Source: Alphaproteobacteria bacterium
GTDB lineage: Bacteria > Pseudomonadota > Alphaproteobacteria > Rhodobacterales > Rhodobacteraceae
NCBI GenBank assembly: GCA_030433335.1
Contig: JAUILL010000005.1
Coordinates: 1-64,000, forward strand
Reading direction: 5' to 3'
Length of the DNA: 64,000 nucleotides
In this document: in pieces, positions 7,206 to 15,304 of the stretch
Layout: each line of letters opens with the position of its first letter
Position numbering within the stretch: the first letter of the stretch is position 1
Position numbers and translations under genes: made by a program
Notes under the pieces: generated by a model
Told to the model about the DNA's origin: nothing
Seen by the model: the letters and a program-made list of their open reading frames with translations, nothing else
The model's database searches: none

Positions 7206-8954
7206 TTACCCTTCGGAAGCTGGCGCTGCGTCTTCGAGCCTGAGTTGGACGCTCGTGCGGCCTTGCCAGTGATTCAGTTCCAGACGACCCGCCAGATGGA
7301 ACGGCGCACCATTGTGGTTCTCGAGCCGCGCACCCAGATCGGTGTCATAGGCGCCAAAGCTAATGCCTTGCAGCCGTCCGCCCAAGCCGTCCGACACGGT
7401 CAGTTTCAGATGGCTCTCGCCGACCCGCTTGGCAAAGGTGATCTTGCAAGAGGGCAGGGCGAACCGCGGTCCCGGAGCGCCTGCGCCATAGGGGCCTGCG
7501 GATTCGAGTTGCTCGATCAGTTCGGGGGTCGCCGCGCCGGGCATGATCGGGGAATCGATGCGCAGGGCTCGGGGACCGCCCGCACCAGCGCCTTGACGCT
7601 CTAGCAGTTCAGTGAGCCGCGCCATCGCCGGTTCCAGTTGATCCTGCATCACGGTCAAACCAGCCGCCATCTTGTGGCCGCCGCCTTTGACCAGCAGACC
7701 TTCGTTGGCCAGCTTGTGGATCGAAGCCCCCAGATCGACGCCATTCACCGATCGGCCAGAGCCTTTGCCTTCGCCATCCGCGAAACCGATGACGACCGAC
7801 GGGCGATTGGTCGCCTCTTTCAGGCGCGAGGCGACGATGCCCACCACGCCCGGATGCCAGCCTTCGCCCGCAGCCCAGACCAAGGGCAGGTCCAGTCCGC
7901 GCCCCTCGGCCTGTTCCATCGCGGCGGCGCGTACGGCGGCCTCAATTTCTCGGCGTTCGGTGTTGTAGCCGTCCAGACGGTCCGCCAATGCGCGGGCTTC
8001 ATGCGGATCGGCGCAGGCCAACAGACGCGCCCCCAGATCAGCCTGACCTACGCGGCCACCGGCATTGACACGCGGCCCCAGAACGAACCCAAGCGAATAC
8101 GACGTCGGTGCAGTGTCCATCCGCGACACGTCGCACAGGGCAACCAGTCCGGGCCGTTCGCGCCGCGCCATGATCGCCAGACCTTGCCGCACCAGCGCGC
8201 GGTTCACGCCGATCAGGGGGGCCACGTCCGCCACAGTCGCGAGCGCCACCAGGTCCAGCAGCCCCATCAGATCAGGCCCCTTGGCCCCATCTTCACGCAG
8301 TTGGCGACCCGCCTCGACCAGCATCAGGAACACCACGCCTGCCGCGCACAGATGTGCCAGATCGCCGGATTCGTCCTGACGGTTCGGGTTCACCACGGCC
8401 ACGCAGTCGGGCAGGGTTTCCAGCCCCATGTGGTGGTCCAGCACGATCACATCTGCGCCCTGAGCCGCCGCAATCGGTTCAAAAGACAGCGTCCCACAGT
8501 CCACACAGATGATCAGGTCATGGTCCCGCGCTAGCGCCTGCATGGCGGGAACGTTGGGGCCATAGCCTTCGTCAATACGGTCAGGAATATAGAGGGTCGC
8601 CTCGCGTCCCATCGCCCGCAGCCACACCAGCAGCAAAGCCGCAGAACTGCCCCCGTCCACGTCATAATCGCCGAAAACCGCAATCTTTTCGCGCCGTTTC
8701 ACCGCCGCCAAGAACCGCCGCGTCGCGACCTCCATATCCCGCATCGAACGCGGGTTGGGCAGCAGGTCCCGCAGCTGAGGACGCAGGTACTTTTCCGCAC
8801 CGTCCGCAGAGACCCCGAGCCGCGCCATCACGCGGCACAGGGGTTCGGGCAGGCCGGTCTGTTGGGCCATGGCCAGCCCCAGACGCTCAACCTCGGGGCC
8901 GGGCCCCTCCCATGTGCGTCCGGTCAGGGAATACTCTACGTCCAGAAAAGCCAA
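7206..8954 (-). CDS. recJ: Single-stranded-DNA-specific exonuclease RecJ
   Basis: The 582-residue protein is of normal RecJ length. It has the DHH-family motifs: GDYDVDGGSSAALL (about 94-107) and LDHHMG (about 170-175), which bind the catalytic metals. A C-terminal DHHA1 region with KGGGHKMAAGLT and an OB-like tail follow. RecJ degrades single-stranded DNA 5' to 3' in recombination and mismatch repair. The start is a TTG one base after the glpX stop, with a GAGGA ribosome site inside glpX. Translational coupling with glpX is therefore likely, an arrangement probably kept for cotranscription rather than function. Confidence 0.95.
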   Translation of the reverse strand: MAFLDVEYSLTGRTWEGPGPEVERLGLAMAQQTGLPEPLCRVMARLGVSADGAEKYLRPQLRDLLPNPRSMRDMEVATRRFLAAVKRREKIAVFGDYDVDGGSSAALLLVWLRAMGREATLYIPDRIDEGYGPNVPAMQALARDHDLIICVDCGTLSFEPIAAAQGADVIVLDHHMGLETLPDCVAVVNPNRQDESGDLAHLCAAGVVFLMLVEAGRQLREDGAKGPDLMGLLDLVALATVADVAPLIGVNRALVRQGLAIMARRERPGLVALCDVSRMDTAPTSYSLGFVLGPRVNAGGRVGQADLGARLLACADPHEARALADRLDGYNTERREIEAAVRAAAMEQAEGRGLDLPLVWAAGEGWHPGVVGIVASRLKEATNRPSVVIGFADGEGKGSGRSVNGVDLGASIHKLANEGLLVKGGGHKMAAGLTVMQDQLEPAMARLTELLERQGAGAGGPRALRIDSPIMPGAATPELIEQLESAGPYGAGAPGPRFALPSCKITFAKRVGESHLKLTVSDGLGGRLQGISFGAYDTDLGARLENHNGAPFHLAGRLELNHWQGRTSVQLRLEDAAPASEG

Positions 8955-8955
8955 A

Positions 8956-9918
8956 TCAGCTGCGCGTCCTCGGAATGCGGTAGCTCATGCGCCGGATCGA
9001 ACCGGTTTTGCTGCGCATCAGCAGGGTTTCGGTTTGTACATAGCGCGGGGCGCGGATCATGCCGCGCAGCAGGCTGGAATTCGTTACACCGGTGGCGGCA
9101 AAGATGACGTGATCGGTCACCAATTCATCTCGTGTGTAGACTCGGTCCATCTCGCGGATGCCAAAGACGCGAGCCTGATGACGCTCGTCTTCGTTGCGGT
9201 AAATGAGTTGCCCGTAGAAGTGCCCGTCCAGACATTTCAAAGCGGCGGCGGCCAAAACACCCTCGGGTGCACCGCCAGAGCCCATGTACATGTCGACGCC
9301 GGTGTCTTCGGGCTCTGCGCAGTTGATCACGGCGGAAATGTCACCGTCAGTGATCAGACGCACTGCCGCTCCGGTCGCGCGCAATTCGTCGATCATCGGC
9401 ATGTGGCGCGGACGCTCTAGCATGCAGACAGTAATGTCCTTGAGGGCGCAGCCTTTGGCCTTGGCCAGAGCCTTGACCCGCTGGGTCGGGGTCATGTCCA
9501 GCGTGACCGTGTCAGACGGGTACGTCCCGCTAAACGCCAGCTTTTCCATGTAGATGTTCGGCACCTGCGTGATCGAACCCTTGGGGGCCATCGCGATCAC
9601 ACTCATGGCGTTGGGCAGGTCTTTGGCCGCCAAGGTCGTCCCCTCCAACGGGTCAACCGCCACATCCAGTTCCGGCCCTTTGCCATTGCCGACCGATGTG
9701 CCAACGCCCATGCGGTCGGTGTCGGTTTCGCCGATCACGACGGTTCCGCGCAGGTCCAGACGGCTGAGTTCGATCTCCATCGCGGCGCCAGCGGCTTCGT
9801 CCGCGGCGCGCTCGTCTCCGCGCCCGACCAGGTCTTCGGTGGCAAGGGCGGCCTTTTCGGCAACGCGCCCCAGTCCGAGGGCAAGCATACGGTCCTGAAA
9901 GTCATCCGGCGCAGACAT
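8956..9918 (-). CDS. glpX: Class II fructose-1,6-bisphosphatase
   Basis: The 320-residue protein is of GlpX length. Visible motifs are the metal-binding D/E cluster in VDPLEGTT (about 85-92), the GEtDtDRMG region, and MGSGGAPEGVLAAAALKCLDG near residue 195-215. It dephosphorylates fructose-1,6-bisphosphate to fructose-6-phosphate in gluconeogenesis. It lies between hom and recJ on the same strand with short gaps, so the three genes form a probable operon hom-glpX-recJ. Confidence 0.95.
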   Translation of the reverse strand: MSAPDDFQDRMLALGLGRVAEKAALATEDLVGRGDERAADEAAGAAMEIELSRLDLRGTVVIGETDTDRMGVGTSVGNGKGPELDVAVDPLEGTTLAAKDLPNAMSVIAMAPKGSITQVPNIYMEKLAFSGTYPSDTVTLDMTPTQRVKALAKAKGCALKDITVCMLERPRHMPMIDELRATGAAVRLITDGDISAVINCAEPEDTGVDMYMGSGGAPEGVLAAAALKCLDGHFYGQLIYRNEDERHQARVFGIREMDRVYTRDELVTDHVIFAATGVTNSSLLRGMIRAPRYVQTETLLMRSKTGSIRRMSYRIPRTRS

Positions 9919-9982
9919 CGGCGCATCCTATCTGAGTGTGTCGCCCCGCCTCTAGTCTATCAAAGCGGGACGCAAAAGTCAG

Positions 9983-11269
9983 TTATACCTGCTCTATGCG
10001 CAGGGCGACGGGTTCTGCATCCATAACATTGGTCGCGGGCAGGGCCGACAATGCGCTATCCAGCGAATCGCGGGTGCACTTGTGGGTGACGATCAGCACC
10101 GAGGCGGTGGATTCGTTGTGCGCGGTCTGGCGCATCCGGTCGATCGAGATGCCCGCCTCGCCAAGGATCGCGGCCACTTTGGCCAGCGCGCCGGGTTTGT
10201 CGGCCAGTTCCATGCGCAGGTAATAGGGCGCAGGCACCGCGCTGCGGGCGGAATCGGCCTGAACCAGCTGTCCTGCGGGAACGCCGAATGTCGGGATCGT
10301 CAGGCCGCGCGCGATATCGCAGATGTCGCCCATCACGGCGCTTGCGGTCGGACCTTCGCCCGCGCCAGCACCGCGCAGGACGATCTGGCCCACGCTGTCG
10401 CCCTCAAGGATACACATGTTGGTCGGCCCTTCGAGCGTCCCGAGCGGCGAGGCCGCGGGCACCAGACAAGGCGACATACGGCTTTCCAGACCACGGCCGG
10501 ACATCTGCGCGACACCCAGCAACTTGATCCGGTAGCCCAACTCGCGGGCATGGCGGATGTCGGAAATCGAGATGCGCTCGATGCCCTCGATCTCGATGCC
10601 GTTGAAATCGACCTGCGTGCCGAAGGCGATCGAGGCCAGAATGGCCAGCTTGTGGCCCGCGTCGATGCCGCCCACGTCCAAAGTCGGGTCCGCCTCGAGG
10701 TAGCCAAGCGCGTTGGCTTCGTCAAAGACGGTCTCGTAGGTCAGGCCCGCGCTTTCCATGCGGGTCAGGATGTAGTTGCAGGTGCCGTTCATCACACCCA
10801 TGACGCGGGTGATCTGGTTGCCGGCAAGGCTCTCGGTCAGGGCTTTGATCACGGGTATACCGCCAGCGACCGCCGCTTCGAAACGCAGGTTCACGCCAGC
10901 GCCTTCGGCCAGCTCGGCCATTTCTTGGCCATGGATCGCCAGCATCGCCTTGTTGGCGGTGACCACGTGTTTACCAGCCTTCAGGGCAGCTTCGGTCGCG
11001 GCTTTGGCGGGGCCATCGCTGCCGCCCATCAGTTCCACGAACACGTCCACATCATCGCGGGTCGCCAGCGCCACGGGATCGTCTTCCCATGCAAAGCCGC
11101 TCAGGCTGACGCCGCGATCCTTGTCACGGGTGCGCGCGGACACGGCGCTGATCTCGATCTTGCGACCGGTGCGGGCAGACAGCAATTCGGCTTGCTGTTT
11201 CACGATCTTGACGACGCCGATGCCGACGGTGCCCAGACCGGCAATGCCAAGGCGCAGGGGTTGGGTCAT
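9983..11269 (-). CDS. hom: Homoserine dehydrogenase
   Basis: The 428-residue protein has an N-terminal Rossmann fold (LGIAGLGTVGIGVVKI), the ANKAMLA segment, and the family signature MNGTCNYIL...ANALGYLEADPTLDVGGIDAGHKLAILA in the catalytic domain. A C-terminal ACT domain (about 350-425, YYLRMELADKPGALAKVAAILGEAGISIDRM) suggests threonine feedback. It reduces aspartate semialdehyde to homoserine for threonine and methionine synthesis. It is the first gene of the probable hom-glpX-recJ run. Confidence 0.95.
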   Translation of the reverse strand: MTQPLRLGIAGLGTVGIGVVKIVKQQAELLSARTGRKIEISAVSARTRDKDRGVSLSGFAWEDDPVALATRDDVDVFVELMGGSDGPAKAATEAALKAGKHVVTANKAMLAIHGQEMAELAEGAGVNLRFEAAVAGGIPVIKALTESLAGNQITRVMGVMNGTCNYILTRMESAGLTYETVFDEANALGYLEADPTLDVGGIDAGHKLAILASIAFGTQVDFNGIEIEGIERISISDIRHARELGYRIKLLGVAQMSGRGLESRMSPCLVPAASPLGTLEGPTNMCILEGDSVGQIVLRGAGAGEGPTASAVMGDICDIARGLTIPTFGVPAGQLVQADSARSAVPAPYYLRMELADKPGALAKVAAILGEAGISIDRMRQTAHNESTASVLIVTHKCTRDSLDSALSALPATNVMDAEPVALRIEQV

Positions 11270-11379
11270 CGGGGCCTCCAGTTTTTCTGTCTTTGGTTAG
11301 TTCTGATCGCGCGCCATCTAGCCGCTTTTGAGGGCCGCTTCAATGCGGCGCAGGGGCTCTTGGCGCAATAGACGCAGGT

Positions 11380-11604
11380 TTATTGGGCCTGAGCCGCCAG
11401 CCGGTCCGCCCGCGCCTGCAATGCCGCCATGGATTCGTCATCCGCATCGGTCGGGGCAGGGGCCGAGATCCCGGGCGTCAGGGGGATCAAATCGGGATAG
11501 GGCGCGGTTTCCACAGTGGCGCTCTCGACCTCGGTCAGGTCGGGCATCGGCTCGCATGCCGCCAACAGGCAGGCAAGGCTGGCAAAGCAGATGATCGGGC
11601 GCAT
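11380..11604 (-). CDS. Small lipoprotein (hypothetical)
   Basis: The 74-residue protein starts MRPIICFASLACLLAACEP. It has a short positively charged N-terminus, a hydrophobic stretch and a lipobox LLAAC with Cys at 17. The mature part is acidic and Pro-rich with a short helix (SMAALQARADRLAAQAQ). It is a plausible lipid-anchored envelope protein of unknown function. It is divergent from the TetR-type regulator over an 85-base gap and could be under its control. Confidence 0.7.
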   Translation of the reverse strand: MRPIICFASLACLLAACEPMPDLTEVESATVETAPYPDLIPLTPGISAPAPTDADDESMAALQARADRLAAQAQ

Positions 11605-11689
11605 GCGGGCTCTCCGTCGGCAATCGATTGGTCCCGACCTGCATAGGCAGACCCGACCTTCGCATCAAGCACGAACGGAGGGCTTTGCC

Positions 11690-12307
11690 ATGAACGCCCG
11701 TTCAGTTATTGATGGGGACATGGCACGTACGACAGGCTCTCATTCCGACATCACTGGTCCTCGCATCCGCGAGGTCGCCCTGCGTCTTTTCGCGGCCGAA
11801 GGCTATGCCGCCGTTTCCATGCGGAAAATTGCGGCCGAGGTCGGGGTGCAGGCAGGGGCGCTCTACAACTACACGCCGGACAAACAGAGCCTGCTGTTCG
11901 ACCTGATGCATGGCCATATGGAGGATTTGCTGGCCGCGCGGGCGCAGGCGGGCACGGCAGGCACGCCAACGGATCGGCTCGAAGCCTTCACGCGGTTTCA
12001 CATCAGCTACCACGAAGAGCGCCCGCACGAGATTTTCATCGCCTATATGGAGCTGCGGAACCTGACGCCCGAAAACTTCGTGGTGATCGAAGGGTTGCGC
12101 GGCAAGTACGAGGATGAACTCTCGGGCATCCTGCGCGCAGGGGTCGAGTCGGGCGAGTTCACTCTGGTTGACCCAAGGGTCGCGACCCGCGCCATCATCT
12201 CGATGCTGAACGGTGTGACCACATGGTACCGCCGCGAAGGGCGCCTGTCCCTGACCGACGTGGAAACCATCTACTGGGACATGGTCCGCAAGGCCGTCGG
12301 GGCCTGA
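11690..12307 (+). CDS. TetR/AcrR-family transcriptional regulator
   Basis: This is a protein of about 205 residues. The N-terminal TetR helix-turn-helix lies at about residues 24-70 (IREVALRLFAAEGYAAVSMRKIAAEVGVQAGALYNYTPDKQSLL). An all-helical ligand domain with a TetR C-terminal pattern follows. Two starts are possible: ATG 11690, with a CGGAGG site 8 bases upstream, and ATG 11720, which would leave the 14-bp palindrome at 11691-11704 in the untranslated leader. The ligand and target genes are unknown; autoregulation and control of the divergent lipoprotein are inferred. Confidence 0.88.
   Translation: MNARSVIDGDMARTTGSHSDITGPRIREVALRLFAAEGYAAVSMRKIAAEVGVQAGALYNYTPDKQSLLFDLMHGHMEDLLAARAQAGTAGTPTDRLEAFTRFHISYHEERPHEIFIAYMELRNLTPENFVVIEGLRGKYEDELSGILRAGVESGEFTLVDPRVATRAIISMLNGVTTWYRREGRLSLTDVETIYWDMVRKAVGA
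11691..11704. promoter_or_regulatory. 14-bp palindrome at the start of the TetR gene
   Basis: TGAACGCCCGTTCA is an inverted repeat (TGAACG/CGTTCA, 2-base centre) that begins at the second base of the upstream ATG candidate of the TetR-family gene. The size and position fit an autoregulatory operator. Confidence 0.5.
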
Positions 12308-12348
12308 AACGCGAAGCCCCCGCGCAGCGCGCAGGGGCCAAAGCTGAT

Positions 12349-13260
12349 TTAGTGGGCGGGCTTGATGAACGTCCCGTTCCGCAGTTCTCGCATCGCCTGC
12401 TGCAATTCGGCCTGCGTGTTCATCACGATCGGGCCGTGCCATGCCACGGGCTCCTGGATCGGTGCGCCGGAAATCAGCAGGAAGCGGATGCCATCGGGGC
12501 CCGCCTGAACCGTCACTTCGTCGCCCGTCCCGAACCGGATCAAGGTGCGGTTGCCCGACATGTCACGGATATTCACCTCTTCGCCCATGACCTCTTTCTC
12601 CAGCAGCACACCGGTGGGCGCACTGGCATCGGCAAAGGCACCGGCCCCCTCGAACACATAGGCAAACGCTCGGCGGTAGGTGTCGATCTTGAATGTCTTT
12701 TTCACGCCCGCAGGGACAAAGATATCCAGATATTGCGGATCAGCGGCGATGCCATCCACAGGGCCCTTCTTGCCCCAGAACTCACCCACGATCACTTTGA
12801 CCCGCGTGCCGTCGTCGTCGATGACCACGGGGATCTCTTTGCTTTGGACGTCCTGATAGCGGGGCGCGGTCATCTTCAGACTGCCGGGCAGGTTCGCCCA
12901 AAGCTGAAAGCCGTGCATCTGGCCATTAATATTCCCCTTGGGCATTTCCTGATGGAGGATGCCCGACCCGGCGGTCATCCACTGCACGTCACCCGCGCTC
13001 AGCGTGCCTTCGTTTCCAAGGCTGTCGCCGTGATCAACGGTACCGTTCAGCACATAGGTGATCGTTTCGATCCCGCGGTGGGGGTGCCACGGAAAGCCGC
13101 GGTAATAGTTCTCGGGGCGATCGTTGCGGAAATCGTCGAACAGCAGAAACGGGTCCAGCTCCGACGGATCATGGAACCCGAAGGCGCGGTGCAGGTGCAC
13201 CCCCGCGCCCTCCATCGTGGGCTGGGCAAGGCGGGTCTCTAGGGTCGGTCGCAAGGACAT
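12349..13260 (-). CDS. Pirin family protein
   Basis: The 303-residue protein has the bicupin pirin fold. The N-terminal metal-site motif is FPWHPHRGIETITYVLNG (about residues 58-75). A second conserved block, GDVQWMTAGSGILHQE, supplies further His/Glu ligands. Pirins bind Fe or Zn and some have quercetin dioxygenase activity; the substrate here is unknown. It is convergent with the TetR gene; a GC-rich hairpin without a T-run lies between them. Confidence 0.9.
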   Translation of the reverse strand: MSLRPTLETRLAQPTMEGAGVHLHRAFGFHDPSELDPFLLFDDFRNDRPENYYRGFPWHPHRGIETITYVLNGTVDHGDSLGNEGTLSAGDVQWMTAGSGILHQEMPKGNINGQMHGFQLWANLPGSLKMTAPRYQDVQSKEIPVVIDDDGTRVKVIVGEFWGKKGPVDGIAADPQYLDIFVPAGVKKTFKIDTYRRAFAYVFEGAGAFADASAPTGVLLEKEVMGEEVNIRDMSGNRTLIRFGTGDEVTVQAGPDGIRFLLISGAPIQEPVAWHGPIVMNTQAELQQAMRELRNGTFIKPAH

Positions 13261-13685
13261 TGGCGTCTCTCCATATCAGAAGTTCTGCCAAATATAGAAT
13301 GGCCCGCACCGCTTTCCAAACCAGCGCTGTGTGGGGTTAAACAGAGGTTCCGTGCAGAACTGCACAGGCGGGCATCCGGAAATGTTCTAGCAAAATCAAT
13401 GGTTAATGCGAAAATGCAACGTCCGTCCTGCACCCGTCGCTATAGGCGGATATGAAATTATGAGTTACACATTAACCTACACGGCGAGAGGGTCTGCAAG
13501 TTCCCTGCAGATTGTCAAACCGGGGTGCAAGTAGCCGCTCTCCTTGCACTCATACTTTCAGCGGGGGTTTATCCCCCGCATTTTTTTTGCCCGCATTCCA
13601 GCTTGTGACACGGGGTCTGCGTTGACCTCTGCGCCCGCCCGTGCGACCTCATTGCCCTGACACATTCCAGCGCAGGACAATGGTA
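13261..13685. other. 425-base intergenic region with a candidate small RNA or 24-residue ORF
   Basis: No ordinary gene is seen. On the + strand a tiny ORF (ATG 13460, stop 13532-13534, 24 residues starting MSYTLTYT) follows a GGCGGA site. Downstream are two hairpins: TCTGCA/TGCAGA near 13491-13509 and GTGCAAG/CTTGCAC at 13525-13549. A very strong terminator at 13561-13588 follows. Because the nearest + strand gene upstream ends at 12307 and a convergent gene lies between, the terminator must serve a transcript that starts in this gap. It is either a small RNA of about 120-150 bases or a mini-protein gene. Confidence 0.45.
13561..13588 (+). terminator. Strong terminator of an unassigned intergenic transcript
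   Basis: A 7-bp GC stem (GCGGGGG/CCCCCGC) with a 5-base loop is followed by A and eight T on the + strand. Confidence 0.9.
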
Positions 13686-14162
13686 ATGACCGATAGCATC
13701 ACGATCCGTATTTCACCGTCGCCCATGCGCATCTGGATGGGCGTGGGGGCGATGTTCGTTCTGGGCGCGATCCTGATCTATCTGGCGCTGGCGCATCCGC
13801 CGGTGGCGCTTGTTTTGCGGGGCTTTCTCCTTGCGTTCGGGGCACTCGCCGTCTTTGGCGGGTACAAGATGATGCAGTCAGGCCAGCTCTCCCTCATTCT
13901 CGAAGGGGACAGTCTGACAGACAGTGCCGGCCGCGTGGTCGCCACCATCGATAATATCGACAAGGTCGAACGCGGGGCGTTTGCGTTCAAACCCTCTCAC
14001 GGGTTCTTGCTTCACCTGAACGAACCGATGCCGCGCGCATGGTTCCCCGGTGTCTGGTGGCGCATGGGGCGCCGTGTGGCCGTGGGCGGTGTCCTGCCCG
14101 GAGGCGAGACCAAAGCCGTGGCCGATATGATCGCAGCCCGCAAATCCGGACTGACGCTCTGA
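13686..14162 (+). CDS. Two-helix membrane protein of unknown function
   Basis: The 158-residue protein has two hydrophobic helices near the N-terminus (about residues 14-33 and 40-60). A soluble domain of about 95 residues follows with a beta-rich pattern (LILEGDSLTDSAGRVVATIDNIDKVERG), resembling small PH-like membrane proteins. The function is not recognised. ATG 13686 was preferred over ATG 13680 because the AGGA site is 9 bases away. It is convergent with the Tad genes, the stops lying 1 base apart. Confidence 0.65.
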   Translation: MTDSITIRISPSPMRIWMGVGAMFVLGAILIYLALAHPPVALVLRGFLLAFGALAVFGGYKMMQSGQLSLILEGDSLTDSAGRVVATIDNIDKVERGAFAFKPSHGFLLHLNEPMPRAWFPGVWWRMGRRVAVGGVLPGGETKAVADMIAARKSGLTL

Positions 14163-14163
14163 T

Positions 14164-14766
14164 TTAGCAGGCCTCCCAGCAGACCTGAGGCGAAAAACGG
14201 GGGCGGGTGATCACGTTCGCGGCCATTTCGAACTTGTCAAAATCGATCCGCATTGCGAGCGGTGGCGCCCATGTGTCGTCATCTTTGCGGAGGCCCTCCG
14301 GGACGTTCACATCCGTCCGTGCCTCGATCATGATGACCCGTTCTCCGTTCTGAAGAATGGGCAGGGAATCTTCCATCCCGGCCAGATCCGCATCGGTCAA
14401 TGTGTTCGAGATCAGAGTGCCGCGCACACGGGACCAGTCCACAAGGTAGGCGTCGTTCGCATCGCTCCAGCGCATCACGGTGAACCGCAGACCGTAGCCG
14501 GCGCGCCGACCCACGATTTCGGTATAAACCTGCTCCATCCCGCTCAGGTAAGCGTCGTCCATCGGCACCGTTTCCCGAGAGATCGCGTCGGCGATGGCAT
14601 AAGATGCCTTCTGCGAGAGGTTGTTCGTGCGGAACCCGTCGAACAGCACCAACGAGATTAGAAACAGGGTCAGGATCGGAGGCATGTACAGGATGGCCTC
14701 GAGCGTGATGCTGCCATCGGTACGCTTCAGGAACCGGCGCAGCTTCTGGCGAAGTGCAAGGATCAT
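14164..14766 (-). CDS. TadE/TadG-like pilus assembly protein
   Basis: The 200-residue protein has a short basic N-terminus, then DGSITLEAILYMPPILTLFLISLVLF, the TadE-type processing/transmembrane signature near residues 17-43, followed by an extracytoplasmic domain. Minor pseudopilins of this kind belong to Flp/Tad pili. ATG 14766 was chosen because AGGAG lies 8 bases upstream and the start falls one base after the previous stop. It is the last of three coupled Tad genes. Confidence 0.8.
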   Translation of the reverse strand: MILALRQKLRRFLKRTDGSITLEAILYMPPILTLFLISLVLFDGFRTNNLSQKASYAIADAISRETVPMDDAYLSGMEQVYTEIVGRRAGYGLRFTVMRWSDANDAYLVDWSRVRGTLISNTLTDADLAGMEDSLPILQNGERVIMIEARTDVNVPEGLRKDDDTWAPPLAMRIDFDKFEMAANVITRPRFSPQVCWEAC

Positions 14767-14767
14767 A

Positions 14768-15304
14768 TCAAGGCTCCTGAACAAAGGTGCTGAGTGCGAT
14801 CAAGGCAACGCCCCCGTCGGATTCGCGCATCATCGCGTTGCCAACGGCCAGCGCAGGAAAGATCGGTTCGATTCGGGCGCAGGCCCGCATGAGCATCAGC
14901 TGGTTCGGCTGACCGGGGTTAAAGTTAATTGCGGGGCGGATTGGCTCTGACCGGTCGCGGCAGTCCGCTTGGGCGGGCAGGCCCGCAAAGGCACGGGGCG
15001 AGACGACCTGCATTTCGAGCATCAGGTCGTTGAAACAGTCCGACCCGAGCATGCCGGACCCATCGCAGATCAGCGTTTTCAGATCGTCATAGGTCGGCTG
15101 GTTGTTCTGGGTCGCGATCCGGACTTCTCGCACTGCGATATCCAATCCGCGCTCCAAGGCGGTGGCCCGTAGCATCCAGACGCAGGTCTCGATGCTCCAG
15201 AGCAGGGCAAAGAGAAAGATCGGAAAGACCATGACAAACTCGACCGAGGCCGTGCCGTCGTCGCGGCGCAGGTTGTTCCGCAGGGATTTGAGCGCACGCA
15301 TCAT
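14768..15304 (-). CDS. TadE family minor pilin
   Basis: The 178-residue protein has the TadE motif DGTASVEFVMVFPIFLFALLWSIE at residues 16-39: an acidic residue before a hydrophobic helix with Glu at +5. The extracytoplasmic part carries several Cys residues, probably disulfide-bonded. Its ATG overlaps the stop of the vWA-containing TadG gene (ATGA). It is expected to be processed and assembled with a Flp pilus, although no tadABC or flp gene is in the window. Confidence 0.85.
   Translation of the reverse strand: MMRALKSLRNNLRRDDGTASVEFVMVFPIFLFALLWSIETCVWMLRATALERGLDIAVREVRIATQNNQPTYDDLKTLICDGSGMLGSDCFNDLMLEMQVVSPRAFAGLPAQADCRDRSEPIRPAINFNPGQPNQLMLMRACARIEPIFPALAVGNAMMRESDGGVALIALSTFVQEP

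Noticed and set aside
12310-12335. GC-rich hairpin between the TetR gene and pirin
   Set aside because: The stem has no T-run on either strand, so it was not called a terminator.
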